DNA of 64,000 bases from contig NZ_JACHGB010000004.1 of NCBI RefSeq assembly GCF_014202215.1, positions 347,255 through 411,254 on the forward strand, written 5' to 3'. The notes beneath the pieces are model-generated. The model made no database searches, was not told where the DNA came from, and saw only the letters and a program-made list of their open reading frames with translations. Of this stretch, positions 48,694 through 57,858 are shown piece after piece (positions within the stretch are counted from its first letter, which is position 1; the number at the start of each line of letters is the position of its first letter). The position numbers and the translations under genes were made by a program. Origin of the DNA: Quisquiliibacterium transsilvanicum (GTDB lineage: Bacteria > Pseudomonadota > Gammaproteobacteria > Burkholderiales > Burkholderiaceae_E).

Positions 48694-49183
48694 ATGCCGC
48701 TGCACCCAGAACGCCCGCCACCACGCACGCCTGGTAAACCGCGTCGTGCGCGACCAGTCCTGCCAGGGGGTTTGACCCCGAGAACGGTAGCAGAGGCTGG
48801 ATGTCGTGATGGATCAGACCGTCGAGCGCGACGTGGCTCAGGGTGCCGAAGAACGCGCCAAGGACAACGGCTTTCTTCGGCGGGGTTTCTTGCTGCACCC
48901 ACCGGGCCAACCCGTAGTGGGTGACCTCCTTATTCCACCTCTTCAGAAGCAGGCAGCAGGCCCACGGCGAAACCAGCATGACGATGCAGGCAATGACCAA
49001 CGAGCCAAGCACGGTGTGCGAAGGGCCGTGCAGCACGGCGGCGCCGGTCAGCATGCCGATGCCCGGCTCGACGTCCATCGCGATTTGGGCAATGCCGAAG
49101 GTGATCACGCTGAAGTTGCGGTCCATTCCCGGCTTGACGACGAGCCCGGCGCCCATGTGGAACGGTGTAAACGGCAATGTCAC
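48690..49183 (-). pseudogene. Membrane protein (hydrolase-like/DUF4184-like), 3' end fused to recombinase
   Basis: It begins TLPFTPFHMGAG at GTG 49183, with four or so membrane helices and a histidine-bearing loop (GTLSHVALDGLIHHDIQPLL), typical of small metal-dependent hydrolase-like membrane proteins. About 165 residues in, it runs without a stop into the recombinase sequence (AEGVVTKGGKPF). It is probably nearly full length but lost its own stop, giving a chimeric frame down to 48290. Confidence 0.65.
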
Positions 49184-49321
49184 GCTCCCTTCTCTCGATC
49201 GACGCGCAGGTGGCATTCGGATCATCCACATCGTCGACAACGGCCATCCGGCCTTGCTGCGGATGTGGGACAAGCGCCAGCGTGGCTACCGGGCGATAGG
49301 GTATCGGGTCGAGGCCGGGGC

Positions 49322-49516
49322 CGCGCCGACATCGTCGATTACATCGCCCAGGACAACCCGCTCGCAGCCATCCGGATGGATGAGCTCTTCGGGGCAGCGG
49401 TCGGCCGACTTGCCGAGCACCCCTTGCTGGGGCGGCCCGGACAGATCCAGGGCACCCGCGAATTGATCCCGCACGAGAGCTACCGGCTGGTCCACGAGGT
49501 GCAGGCCGGGGCGTGA
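49322..49516 (+). pseudogene. ParE-like toxin remnant
   Basis: From ADIVDYIAQDNPLAAIRMDE to ESYRLVHEVQA the frame closely matches the intact toxin at 46175. The first 14 codons are missing and the end is cut by a stop after QAGA, where the intact toxin continues with WILALVHAARL. Not functional. Confidence 0.75.
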
Positions 49517-49610
49517 TCGCGGTGCCCCGGGAACGGGAGGTCCGCGCCGCCGCTGTGAGCCAGGTGGGCGCTCGGCCTCGCAGCAGGGTGTGAAGAGACC
49601 GAGAAAAGAC

Positions 49611-49616
49611 TATATT
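49611..49616 (+). promoter_or_regulatory. Possible -10 for the Phd/RelE-like pair
   Basis: TATATT, 30 bp before the GTG start, in an AT-rich stretch. No clear -35. Confidence 0.4.
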
Positions 49617-49645
49617 CGGTCCTATCCAATCGCAGGAGCAGGGCC

Positions 49646-49921
49646 GTGCGCTACTCATCCCAAGTCAAGCCCATCAGCTACCTCAAGGCCAATGCCGCCG
49701 AGGTGTTGACCCAACTTGCCGAAACTCGCCAGCCCCTGGTCATCACGCAGAACGGGGAAGCGAAGGCCGTTCTGCAGGACCTTGCGTCCTTCGAGGAAAC
49801 GCAGGAGACCTTGGCCCTGCTGAAGATCCTGGCGCTCGGGCAGCAGGACGTGGAGGCGGGCCGGGTCAAGCCGGTTGCTGACGTGGTGGCGCGCCTGCGC
49901 GCGAAGCGGGCCACGGCCTGA
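49646..49921 (+). CDS. Phd/YefM-family antitoxin
   Basis: 91 residues from GTG 49646, with a GGAG site 9 bp upstream. The family core is PISYLKANAAEVLTQLAETR then PLVITQNGEAKAVLQD. It neutralises the toxin and represses its own promoter. The stop overlaps the toxin start. Confidence 0.88.
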   Translation: MRYSSQVKPISYLKANAAEVLTQLAETRQPLVITQNGEAKAVLQDLASFEETQETLALLKILALGQQDVEAGRVKPVADVVARLRAKRATA

Positions 49922-50262
49922 TGGCTGGCAGGCCGACGCGTTACGAGGTTCTGCTGACCGAGGGCGCAGAGCGGGATCTGGAGGCGCTCCTCGACTACAT
50001 CTCCGAGTTCGACAGTGTGGCCAATGCCAATCGCGTTCTCGACCGCTTGATGGATGTCGTGGAGGGGCTCGCCCAGTTCCCCGAGCGCGGCAGCCATCCC
50101 AGGGAACTCGTCACACTGGGCATCAAGGATTTTCGCCAGACGGCATTCAAGCCCTACCGGGTGATCTATCGCGTCCTGGGCAGGCAGGTCGTCATCTACC
50201 TGATCGTCGATGGCCGCCGGGACATGCAGTCCGTGCTGGCACGTCGGCTCCTGGGGGCTTGA
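49921..50262 (+). CDS. RelE/ParE-family toxin partner of Phd
   Basis: 113 residues. It has YEVLLTEGAERDLEALLDYI, the conserved REL and FKPYRVIYRVLGRQVVIYLI, ending DMQSVLARRLLG. Overlaps the antitoxin by 1 bp. It is the last gene of the mobile segment before the PEP-CTERM metalloprotease. Confidence 0.87.
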   Translation: MAGRPTRYEVLLTEGAERDLEALLDYISEFDSVANANRVLDRLMDVVEGLAQFPERGSHPRELVTLGIKDFRQTAFKPYRVIYRVLGRQVVIYLIVDGRRDMQSVLARRLLGA

Positions 50263-50355
50263 TCGTCAGCATCCCGAACCGGCCCGATGTCCTCCCCGGT
50301 GTTGGCGCGGGTTCCGGGCATGGCTTCGTCTGTTCTGGCGCCTTGCGGGCACCAC

Positions 50356-51450
50356 TCAGGCGGGCCTTGCGCGCCGGCGCACCGCGCCCATGCCCAGGAA
50401 GGCGGAGCCGACCAGCAGCAGGCTCGTCGGCTCCGGCACGGCGTTGACCCTGAGGGACCAGCCGATCACGTCGAAAGCCTGGACGTCGCGCGCAGTGACC
50501 ACGTTCATGTGGCCATCCCACACTCCCGTGGGATCCATGATGCCAATGCCGACGCCGAAGCCGCTGGGGTTGGTGTCCTTCCAGTGGCTCGCCTGACGGC
50601 CGTCGCCATGGGTTTGCCCCGTGGACCAGGCGTCGCTGACCAGGGCGGTGCAATTGCCGTCGATGGCGAAGTCCTTCGCGGCTCTGCCGATGGTCCAGTC
50701 CATGACGGCGCCGGCCGTCCTGCTGGCCTGCGAGCAACGGGTGAAATCGAGCGTGGTCGCATCCGGCGAGAAGTCGGCGTCGCTGAACCAGCCCGCAAGG
50801 GGGCCGCCGCTGTTGTAGTCGAGAACATCGACGCCGCTGATGAAGCCCATGGCATGGCCCAGTTCATGGATCGCGATGCCGACGAAGTCCCACAGCCCGG
50901 CGCCGATCCCGTCGCTCTGGTCGAAGTCGAAGTCGATCGCGCTGCTGAAGGTGATCTCCGCGTCCTGGCCTGCGGCGTCGCCGGCGACGAGCCCGAGGGC
51001 CTTCGCATTTGCCGTCGTCATGATCAAGGTCGAGATGCCCGTCTGCAGGTGCGCCGCGCCACCGGAATCGGTGGTGCCGTTGATGAGCTTGCTGTAGGTC
51101 GACCCGCTCGCCAGCCCGGCGACCATGGTCGCGTCGTCCGCGCTGGTCGCGTCCGCAGCGAGCGCCGCTCGCATCGCCGAATACGTTGTGGAGATGGATT
51201 GAGAACCGGCGCTGCCGAGGACGTTCGGAGAAAGCTGCCTGAAGTCGGCCGTGACGTTGACCGTGATCGGGTCGATGAAGATGTTCTGCCAGAAGTTCGC
51301 AGCCCGCTGGAAGCCCGCGTCCGCGTCCGCGTTGCCGGTGGAACTCATGTTGATCACAAGGGCGTGTGCTGGTGACGCGGCGCCCAAGGCGGCCGCGACC
51401 GCGAGACCGCACGCAAGCCGGCACAGGGCCGGTCTTCTGGAGCTTTTCAT
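50356..51450 (-). CDS. PEP-CTERM metalloprotease (NF038122-like)
   Basis: 364 residues. A signal peptide ends near AHAL. The zinc motif HELGH lies in FVGIAIHELGHAMGFISGVD and a downstream Met-turn-like region follows. The C-terminus is a PEP-CTERM tag, VPEPTSLLLVGSAFLGMG then RRRARPA. It should be exported and anchored or released by an exosortase. ATG 51450 chosen; upstream codons do not give a signal peptide. It is the second PEP-CTERM gene in the window. Confidence 0.85.
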   Translation of the reverse strand: MKSSRRPALCRLACGLAVAAALGAASPAHALVINMSSTGNADADAGFQRAANFWQNIFIDPITVNVTADFRQLSPNVLGSAGSQSISTTYSAMRAALAADATSADDATMVAGLASGSTYSKLINGTTDSGGAAHLQTGISTLIMTTANAKALGLVAGDAAGQDAEITFSSAIDFDFDQSDGIGAGLWDFVGIAIHELGHAMGFISGVDVLDYNSGGPLAGWFSDADFSPDATTLDFTRCSQASRTAGAVMDWTIGRAAKDFAIDGNCTALVSDAWSTGQTHGDGRQASHWKDTNPSGFGVGIGIMDPTGVWDGHMNVVTARDVQAFDVIGWSLRVNAVPEPTSLLLVGSAFLGMGAVRRRARPA

Positions 51451-51740
51451 GATCGAGTTCCTGGCTGGATGACTTCGAAAGGGCGGTCGCCATGCAGTGA
51501 TCCGAAGACGCGTCACTGCGGGCTGCCCACCAACAGCCCAGGACCGTTTTCACTTCGCAGTCGGGAACTCGGGCGCGCGGGGTGTCCTACGCACGAATCG
51601 AGCCTGGACGCATCGACCTCAGGCAACTCGATGTTTGCAAAGGCAATCCTCGAGCAGCGGCATCAGCCGCCGCGACCTGTCCGAGGCGAGGTGTAAAGGC
51701 CTCCGACGGAAGTCGATCGGCGGGCCAGCACCCTGCGCCC

Positions 51741-51875
51741 GGAGCACCCGGAGCACCTGGAGCACCCGGAGCACCCGGAGCACCCGGAGCACCCGGAGCA
51801 CCCGGAGCACCCGGAGCACCTGGAGCACCTGGAGCACCTGGAGCACCTGGAGCACCTGGAGCACCTGGAGCACCG
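51741..51875 (+). repeat. 9-bp tandem repeat, 15 units, encoding Gly-Ala-Pro
   Basis: Fifteen units of GGAGCACC(C/T), ending in one variant, run from 51741. They lie just before the YhgE/Pip-type gene and in the same frame, so a start upstream at 51582 would add a collagen-like (GAP)15 tract to that protein. Each unit also contains GGAG. Confidence 0.9.
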
Positions 51876-51887
51876 CTGCGTGGGAAG

Positions 51888-53867
51888 ATGAGAACCCTCG
51901 CCCCCGCCTTGCCCCACGATCCCCGGAACGCCGCCATGCGCCTGCTCGCCGATGCCCTCAGGGTCGCCCGCCTCGAGGCGGACCTGTTCCGACGATTCCC
52001 GAAGCTGCGCCTGTCGGTGATCGGCATCGCGGTCATCCCGGCGCTGTACGCGTTCATCTACCTGCAGTCGGTGTGGGATCCTGCGGGGCGCACCGCGGAG
52101 CTGCCGGCGCTGGTGGTGAACCAGGACCGCGGCGCCGAGGTGAACGGGCAGCGGGTGTCGATCGGCGCCGACCTGCTGAAGTCGCTGCAGGCGCGGCGGA
52201 CCTTCGGTTTTTCGGAGAGCGCCGACGCAGAGGCCGCCCGGCGCGCGGTCCGCGAGGGCAGGGCACTGTTCGCGCTGATCGTGCCGCCGGACTTCAGCGA
52301 GGCCGCGATGGCGGCGTCGGCGCCCGGTTCCGGCCGGCTCGTGATCTACGCTTCGGAAGGGAACAACTACGCGGGCGCGGGTTTCGCCCGGCGCTTCGCG
52401 GAGGCGCTCGGCCATCAGGTCAACGAGACCCTCAACGAGCAGCGCTGGGCCGCCGTGCTCGGCGCTTCGGCGTCCTCGCGCGACAGCCTGCAGCGCCTGC
52501 GCGAGGGCGTTGCGAAGCTGCACGATGGGGCCGGGCAGCTGGCTGCCGGCACGCACCAGGCGAGCGCGGGCTCTCGCAAGCTGGCCGAGGGTGCGGGGAC
52601 CCTGGCGGAAGGCGTCGGGGCGCTGTCCACCGGGGTGAAGCAGCTCGGCGCCGGCGCGCGTGAGCTGGAGGCGAAGAAGCCCTCCGCGTCGGACCTGCAG
52701 GGGCTGAAGGCGGGGGCGGACGAGCTGGCGCGCGGACAGGCGGAGCTCGCGGCCGGCGTGCCGAAGCTGGCGGAGGGCGCAGGCAGGCTGGCCGCGGGCG
52801 CGGGGCAGCTGCGCGAGGAGTCCGCGCGGTTGCCGTTCGGGGCGGACAAGGTTTCCGACGCGGCGGGGCAGCTCGCCGACGGCGCCCGCCAGATGCAGGC
52901 CGGCATCGAGACCGCCGCGCAGGCGCAAGTAAAGCTGGCGGGCGGCGCGCAGTCGCTGTCGAAGGGGGTCGGCCAGCTGGCGGACGGTTTCGGTGCGTAC
53001 GCGGCCGGGGCGTCGACGCTCGCGTCGAAATTCCCGCCGGACGACCGGCTCGATGAGCTCGCGGCGGGCTCCCGGACGCTGTCGTCGTCGGCCGGTCAGC
53101 TGAGCGCAGGGATCGGCCAGCTCGAGGGCGGCTCGCGCCAGCTCCTCACCGGCCTGGCCGCGCTGTCCTCCGCGCTGCCGGCCGACCTGCCCGCGCTGCC
53201 GGGCACCTCGCGGGGACTGGCCAGTTCGGTGGAGCCGCTGGTCGAGATCGACGCGCCGGTCGCCAACAACGGACTGGGCTTCGCGCCGAACTTCATTCCC
53301 GTGGCGCTGTGGCTCGGCGCGGTGATGACCGCCTTCATCTTCCACCTGCGGCAGCTCCCGGTGCAGGCGCAGGACGCCTCGCGCGGCGCGCTGCTGCTGG
53401 GCAAGATGACCGTGCTCGGCTCGATCAACCTGGTGCAGGCGCTGTGCGTGTTCCTGATGTGCGCCTTCCTGCTGGAGATGCACGCGGTCCACGCGGGCGG
53501 CCTGGCGATCACGATGGTCGTGTCCTCGCTGACCTTCATGCTGATCATCGTGGCGCTGGTGCGCATGTTCGGCGATGCGGGCAAGGGGGTCGCGCTGCTG
53601 CTCCTGATCCTGCAGCTGTCCTCGGCCGGAGGCATCGTGCCGATCGAGCTCACCAACGAGTTCTATCGCGGGATCAGCCCGTGGCTGCCCTTCACCTGGT
53701 CGGTGAAGGCAGTGCGGGCGAGCGCTTTCGGTGCGTTCGCGAGCGACTGGGGTACCGCGGTCGTGGTGCTTGGCGTCTTCGGGATCGGCGCCTGCGCGGT
53801 GGCGCTGCTCGCGGGGCGCTGGAAATTCGTCAGCGGCGACGAGCACCGGCCGGCAATGGACGTCTGA
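51888..53867 (+). CDS. YhgE/Pip-type ABC-2-like membrane protein
   Basis: About 659 residues from ATG 51888. One helix is near the N-terminus (SVIGIAVIPALYAFIYLQSV), then a large extracytoplasmic domain with many small heptad-like repeats (LAEGAGTLAEGVGALSTGV), and five C-terminal helices. This is the YhgE/Pip layout, found in phage-infection proteins and type VII-related exporters. The function here is unknown. A longer frame with the (GAP)15 tract starts at 51582; ATG 51936 is another option. Confidence 0.75.
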   Translation: MRTLAPALPHDPRNAAMRLLADALRVARLEADLFRRFPKLRLSVIGIAVIPALYAFIYLQSVWDPAGRTAELPALVVNQDRGAEVNGQRVSIGADLLKSLQARRTFGFSESADAEAARRAVREGRALFALIVPPDFSEAAMAASAPGSGRLVIYASEGNNYAGAGFARRFAEALGHQVNETLNEQRWAAVLGASASSRDSLQRLREGVAKLHDGAGQLAAGTHQASAGSRKLAEGAGTLAEGVGALSTGVKQLGAGARELEAKKPSASDLQGLKAGADELARGQAELAAGVPKLAEGAGRLAAGAGQLREESARLPFGADKVSDAAGQLADGARQMQAGIETAAQAQVKLAGGAQSLSKGVGQLADGFGAYAAGASTLASKFPPDDRLDELAAGSRTLSSSAGQLSAGIGQLEGGSRQLLTGLAALSSALPADLPALPGTSRGLASSVEPLVEIDAPVANNGLGFAPNFIPVALWLGAVMTAFIFHLRQLPVQAQDASRGALLLGKMTVLGSINLVQALCVFLMCAFLLEMHAVHAGGLAITMVVSSLTFMLIIVALVRMFGDAGKGVALLLLILQLSSAGGIVPIELTNEFYRGISPWLPFTWSVKAVRASAFGAFASDWGTAVVVLGVFGIGACAVALLAGRWKFVSGDEHRPAMDV

Positions 53868-53999
53868 TCGTCAGGGCCCGCTGCCGGTCCTGGGGCGGGC
53901 CCGTAGCGCCCTGGCCCGCTTGGTTCTAAGCTATGCATCGCGGCACGGCACCGCGGAGGCGGGCAGCTCAAACGTGGGTCACATGATTGTGAGCATGCA

Positions 54000-54506
54000 A
54001 TGGTGACATCGGCCGAATCCGACTACCTCATGCGCCTCGCAAGCCTCTCGTTGTCATTCGTCGGCTTCTCGGCGGTGGTCGTCACGCTGCAGCGTGCGCT
54101 GGGAGGCGAGCTTTCCGACCGGCACCTCCGTCTGGTGCGCCTCTACATCGAAGGCGGCCTTCTGGTCACCGCTCTGGCTCTGGTGCCCACGCTCCTGAAC
54201 CTGCTTCATGTCCCCGGCACCGTCACCTGGCCGCTGTCCAGCGCGGCCGCCGCATCGATCTTCACCCTTGTGCTCCTGGTCCAGTTTCGCCGTCGCCGTG
54301 CGGTCGAGCCGGGCCGATTTCCCCCATGGGTCGTCGTCGTCTACGTCGTCTCGACGGCCGCGGTTGTCAGCCTCTGGCTCAACGTCGCAGGAATGCCCTT
54401 CCGATCGGATGCCGGCCTGTATGCCGTTGTCCTGACCTGGGCTCTCTGCATCTTCGGGTTCATCTTCGTTCGAACCATCGAGCTGTTCCTGCAGCGAGAG
54501 GTCTGA
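54000..54506 (+). CDS. Hypothetical membrane protein
   Basis: 168 residues with four hydrophobic helices (LASLSLSFVGFSAVVVTLQR; a second near residue 50; the others in the second half). Not recognised. It starts the run of small + strand genes. Confidence 0.55.
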   Translation: MVTSAESDYLMRLASLSLSFVGFSAVVVTLQRALGGELSDRHLRLVRLYIEGGLLVTALALVPTLLNLLHVPGTVTWPLSSAAAASIFTLVLLVQFRRRRAVEPGRFPPWVVVVYVVSTAAVVSLWLNVAGMPFRSDAGLYAVVLTWALCIFGFIFVRTIELFLQREV

Positions 54507-54536
54507 ACGGAGTCGTCAGCCGTCACCAGGACCCAT

Positions 54537-55361
54537 ATGCGCTACCTGAACATGCCGAGGTTCCTTGCCGCCGTTCTGACGGCGGCGGCGGCGGCGGCGC
54601 ACGCCGGCGTGGGCATGGCGGAGCTGCCGCCGAACGCGGTCTCGGGCCTCGTCACCGTCTTCTATCCGTCGCAGGCCGACCCCGGTACCGTGCGCAGGGG
54701 CGACTTCCGGCTGGATGTCGCGATCGACCGGCTGGCGCGGGAACCGGCGTTCGCGCGGAGCCCGGACTTCGCCCTCGTCGGGATGTTCGGCATGTCCGAG
54801 GGTGGCCACACTGCGCTCACCCTGGCCGGCGGGCGCTGGTCGCCTTCCAGGCTGCGCGAGCACTGCCGGCTGAACATCGCCGAGGATTTCCACGGCTGTG
54901 CCGGTCCGTCCCTGGCGTTGACCGGAGGCCTGCTGGATGGTGTCAAGAAGCTGATCGTCAGCGCCGTCAACGACCGAAAGTTCGACGACTCGTCCTGGTA
55001 CGAGCACGTGGATGGCCGGATCATCGTCGTAGTGGTGGGTGTGCCATTCGCCGCCGATTTCGATCCCGATTCGCTGCGGCAGCCCAGGGTCGCGCTCGCA
55101 CTCATCGGCGCGCGGAAGGATCGCTGGCTGATCCCGAGGTTCCATGGCGACGCCATTGCCGCCGCGTGTCGTACCTGCGAGCAGCTTCTGGCCCTGGAGA
55201 CCGGCGGACACGGCGCGCTGCTGGGTCCGCTCCCACCGGGCGGCGGGGTCTCCGATCTCATACAGGATCCGCCCGAGTTCGATCGCGTAACGCAAGTCCC
55301 GCGCATCAACATGGCCATCACGGGATTTTTCCAGAGAACCCTGGCGCAATCGGCACGGTGA
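54537..55361 (+). CDS. Alpha/beta-hydrolase, probably internally deleted
   Basis: 274 residues with a signal peptide and nucleophile motif FGMSEGGHTALTLAGGRWS, plus the family blocks WYEHVDGRI, GVPFAADFDPDS and TGGHGALLGPLPP. Relatives have a stretch with the oxyanion HGSGG and a PEHRGDN block between the start and the Ser motif. Here RRGDFRL joins directly to DVAIDRLAREPAF, so about 60 residues are missing (comparison from memory of the family). It is likely inactive. Confidence 0.6.
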   Translation: MRYLNMPRFLAAVLTAAAAAAHAGVGMAELPPNAVSGLVTVFYPSQADPGTVRRGDFRLDVAIDRLAREPAFARSPDFALVGMFGMSEGGHTALTLAGGRWSPSRLREHCRLNIAEDFHGCAGPSLALTGGLLDGVKKLIVSAVNDRKFDDSSWYEHVDGRIIVVVVGVPFAADFDPDSLRQPRVALALIGARKDRWLIPRFHGDAIAAACRTCEQLLALETGGHGALLGPLPPGGGVSDLIQDPPEFDRVTQVPRINMAITGFFQRTLAQSAR

Positions 55362-55454
55362 GGGCCTGCCCTTCCATCGAGCGGCCTTGCGCGGGCAAGC
55401 GGGGTCGAGCCTCTCCTGTCGATCCTCAGGCGGGGATGGAGCGAGGAGACGAAA

Positions 55455-55964
55455 ATGATTGTCCAGATACTCTCTCACACACCCATCTGGGTTTACGCAC
55501 TGCTCCTCGTGCTCGTCGGGTTCGGCCTCATGCAGGCGCGCACGCGAACGGTAGGCAGGATCCCCGCGTTGCTGCTCCCCGCCGGAATGATCGTCCTCTC
55601 GCTGGCCGGAATAAACTCGAGCTTCGGTTTCAAGGCGATTCCGCTGGCCGCCTGGGGTGTTGCCACGACCGCTGCAACCCTCGTCGGCTACGTCTTCTTC
55701 AGGGACAAGAGGATTCGCTACCAGGCGACGGAAGGAAGATTCCTCATTCCCGGCAGCTGGCTTCCGCTCGTGGTGATGATGGCCATATTCGCTGCAAAGT
55801 ACGCTTACGCGGTCATGAATGCCATGAATGCAGAGCTCGTGTCCACGCCGATGTTCGCGGGCGCAGTGTCCGCTGTCTATGGCCTGCTCAGCGGCTACTT
55901 CTCGTCGAGGGCGGTCAACCTGATCAGGCTGGCGACCGGCCCCGCTTCTTCGACCACCATATGA
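55455..55964 (+). CDS. DUF6622-like membrane protein
   Basis: 169 residues with about five helices (WVYALLLVLVGFGLMQARTR at the start). The layout and the ARTR end of the first helix are typical of DUF6622. Function unknown. Stop overlaps the next gene (ATGA). Confidence 0.65.
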   Translation: MIVQILSHTPIWVYALLLVLVGFGLMQARTRTVGRIPALLLPAGMIVLSLAGINSSFGFKAIPLAAWGVATTAATLVGYVFFRDKRIRYQATEGRFLIPGSWLPLVVMMAIFAAKYAYAVMNAMNAELVSTPMFAGAVSAVYGLLSGYFSSRAVNLIRLATGPASSTTI

Positions 55965-56386
55965 AATTGCTCCTGCTGCTGGTCGTCGCCCTCTCCATTT
56001 CCGGTTGCGCCGGCGGCAACGACCACGTCGACGGCTCGCCGGTGCCGCGCGCGTACGCGGATGCAAAGGAGCGCTGGTCGAGCACAGGCATCAGCAGCTA
56101 TCGGTTCACGATCAGCACCGTCTGCTTCTGCGTCCCCGAAGGTCCGATCGCCGTCGTCGTTCTGAACGGCGCGGTGCAGGGCGGGACCTACGTGGACACT
56201 GGCAAGCCGGTCGGCGCTTCCAGGCTTTCTCGCATACCGACGAAGAGTGGGCTGTCTGAGATCGCAGACTCGGCTTACGCGAGGCAGGCGGCGCCAGTCC
56301 GCTTCACGAGCGATGCAGCGCTCGGTTACCTCCGGTATCTGTACATCGATTACGAGCGGAGAATGGCGGACGAAGAGATCGGATAA
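55961..56386 (+). CDS. DUF6174-like lipoprotein
   Basis: 141 residues, lipobox LLLLVVALSISGCAGG. The body shows ERWSSTGISSYRFTISTVCF and a C-terminal YLRYLYIDYERRM, features of DUF6174. Probably exported. Overlaps the DUF6622-like gene by 4 bp. Confidence 0.65.
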   Translation: MKLLLLLVVALSISGCAGGNDHVDGSPVPRAYADAKERWSSTGISSYRFTISTVCFCVPEGPIAVVVLNGAVQGGTYVDTGKPVGASRLSRIPTKSGLSEIADSAYARQAAPVRFTSDAALGYLRYLYIDYERRMADEEIG

Positions 56387-56432
56387 GAGATCGGATACAT
56401 GGTTGTCAGTTTCACCACCGAAGGAGCTGATG

Positions 56433-57038
56433 ATGTTCCTGTCGCAACCGGAGACCACTGACGCAGTGGCGCGCATGTACGAGTCGAACCAGGCCGCGCA
56501 GGGGTTCGTCATGAACCTGGCTTCGGCGTGGGCGTGGCGACCCGATGTCTTCGAGTCCTTCGCCGCCCTTCGAAGCCAGCTCGCTTCGGGTTCGAGCCTG
56601 TCCAAGCGCGACCAGGCCGTGCTCGTGTGCGCGACTGCCTCGCAGTTGCAGGATTCGTATTGCTCCCTGGCCTGGGGCAAGGCACTCGCCGCAGAGGCCG
56701 GCGCCGCAACGGCCGCAGCGGTGCTCACCGATCGTGAGGACGCCACTCTCACGGGCCGGGATCGCGCGCTCGCGGCCTGGGCCCGGAAGCTCGTCGAGGA
56801 TCCGAACGGCACGACACCGTCCGATGTCGAAGCGCTGCGCGCCGCCGGGCTCGACGATCGCGCGATCTTCGAAGCTACGGTTTTCGCCGCGTTCAGGCTG
56901 GCCTTCTCGACGGTCAATGACGCCCTGGGCGCGAATCCGGACTGGCAGCTGGCCGACACGGCCCCGGCCGAGGTGCGTTCCGCAGTCGCCTACGGACGGC
57001 CGCCGCAGGCAGCCCCCGATGACGGGGCTCCGCGGTGA
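56433..57038 (+). CDS. AhpD/carboxymuconolactone decarboxylase-family protein
   Basis: 201 residues, helical. It has AVLVCATASQLQDSYCSLAW, where AhpD-type proteins keep an active Cys-x-x-His-like region; here only one Cys pair-like site (C of YCSLAW) is seen. Possibly a peroxidase-related enzyme, or only the fold. An AAGGAG site precedes 56433. Confidence 0.65.
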   Translation: MFLSQPETTDAVARMYESNQAAQGFVMNLASAWAWRPDVFESFAALRSQLASGSSLSKRDQAVLVCATASQLQDSYCSLAWGKALAAEAGAATAAAVLTDREDATLTGRDRALAAWARKLVEDPNGTTPSDVEALRAAGLDDRAIFEATVFAAFRLAFSTVNDALGANPDWQLADTAPAEVRSAVAYGRPPQAAPDDGAPR

Positions 57039-57282
57039 CACCCGACACTTCGCTCCGCGATAGCGGGCTGCTGGAGCCCAGCGGCTGCAGCACGCCGGCC
57101 GAACGTGGGCCCAAATGGCAACCCGGATCTTCTGCCCACCAGGTGGCGTCCGGCGTACGCTTGACGGCAGGGAATTGGAAGAGCTGCGAGCGCGAGCTGG
57201 CGGTCCGGCGCCGCCACACCGAGGCGACAGCTAGGCCCCAACTGAAGGGAGGACTCGCTGGTATGGCGAGGCCACCCGCCAG

Positions 57283-57858
57283 ATGCTCGACCTGGCCGGG
57301 CTTCGGCCAGGCCAGCGCATCCTGGACGTCGCCGCCGGCGCGGGTGAGCCGGCCGTCAGTGCCGCCGAACGGGCCGGCCCCAGCGGCTACGTGCTGGCGA
57401 CGGACATCTCGGAAGGGATCGTCGAGCTCGCACGCCAGGTCGCCCGTGGACGTGGTCTCGACCAGGCCGAGACCCGCGCGATGGATGGCGAGGAACTGGA
57501 TCTCCCGGACGCTTTCTTCGATGCGGTGCTTTGTCGGCAGCTCCCTCCGCCCGTTCCGGGTCAACTCGGGCCGTTCAGCCTCGGCGGTCCCGGGGTGCTC
57601 GAAGCCGTCTTCCGCCAGGCCGGGTTTGCGAGCCCCGAGATTCGCGCCGTGCCGGTGCCACTGCAGATGACCCGCGCTGCCGAGTACGTTCGGCTCGCGC
57701 GGGAAGCCTTCGGCGCCTTCGATGCCATGATGGCGCACCTGTCCGATGACGAACGAGAGTCCGTGTGGAACGAAGTCGAAGGCGCGATGCGTAGCTTCGA
57801 AACGCTGGCCGGGTTCGAGGTGCCGGGTGAGTGCCTGGTCCGGGCGGCCACGAAGTGA
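57283..57858 (+). pseudogene. SAM methyltransferase, truncated and internally deleted
   Basis: 191 codons. The SAM motif LDVAAGAGEPA and post-motif SGYVLATDISEGI are present. After DAVLCRQL, where relatives go on for about 60 residues with the rest of the fold, it jumps to PPPVPGQLGPFSLGGPGVLE. The N-terminal 30-40 residues are also missing; a stop at 57232 closes the frame upstream. Not expected to work as an enzyme. The 245 bp before it hold no gene I can support. Confidence 0.6.

Noticed and set aside
49198-49320. Possible gene fragment (frame containing RIIHIVDNGHPALLRMWDK)
   Set aside because: It reads like protein but is short, lacks a start and matches no family I know; too weak to annotate.
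51741-51875. CRISPR or satellite array
   Set aside because: Units are 9 bp in direct tandem with no spacers; it is a coding-type tandem repeat.
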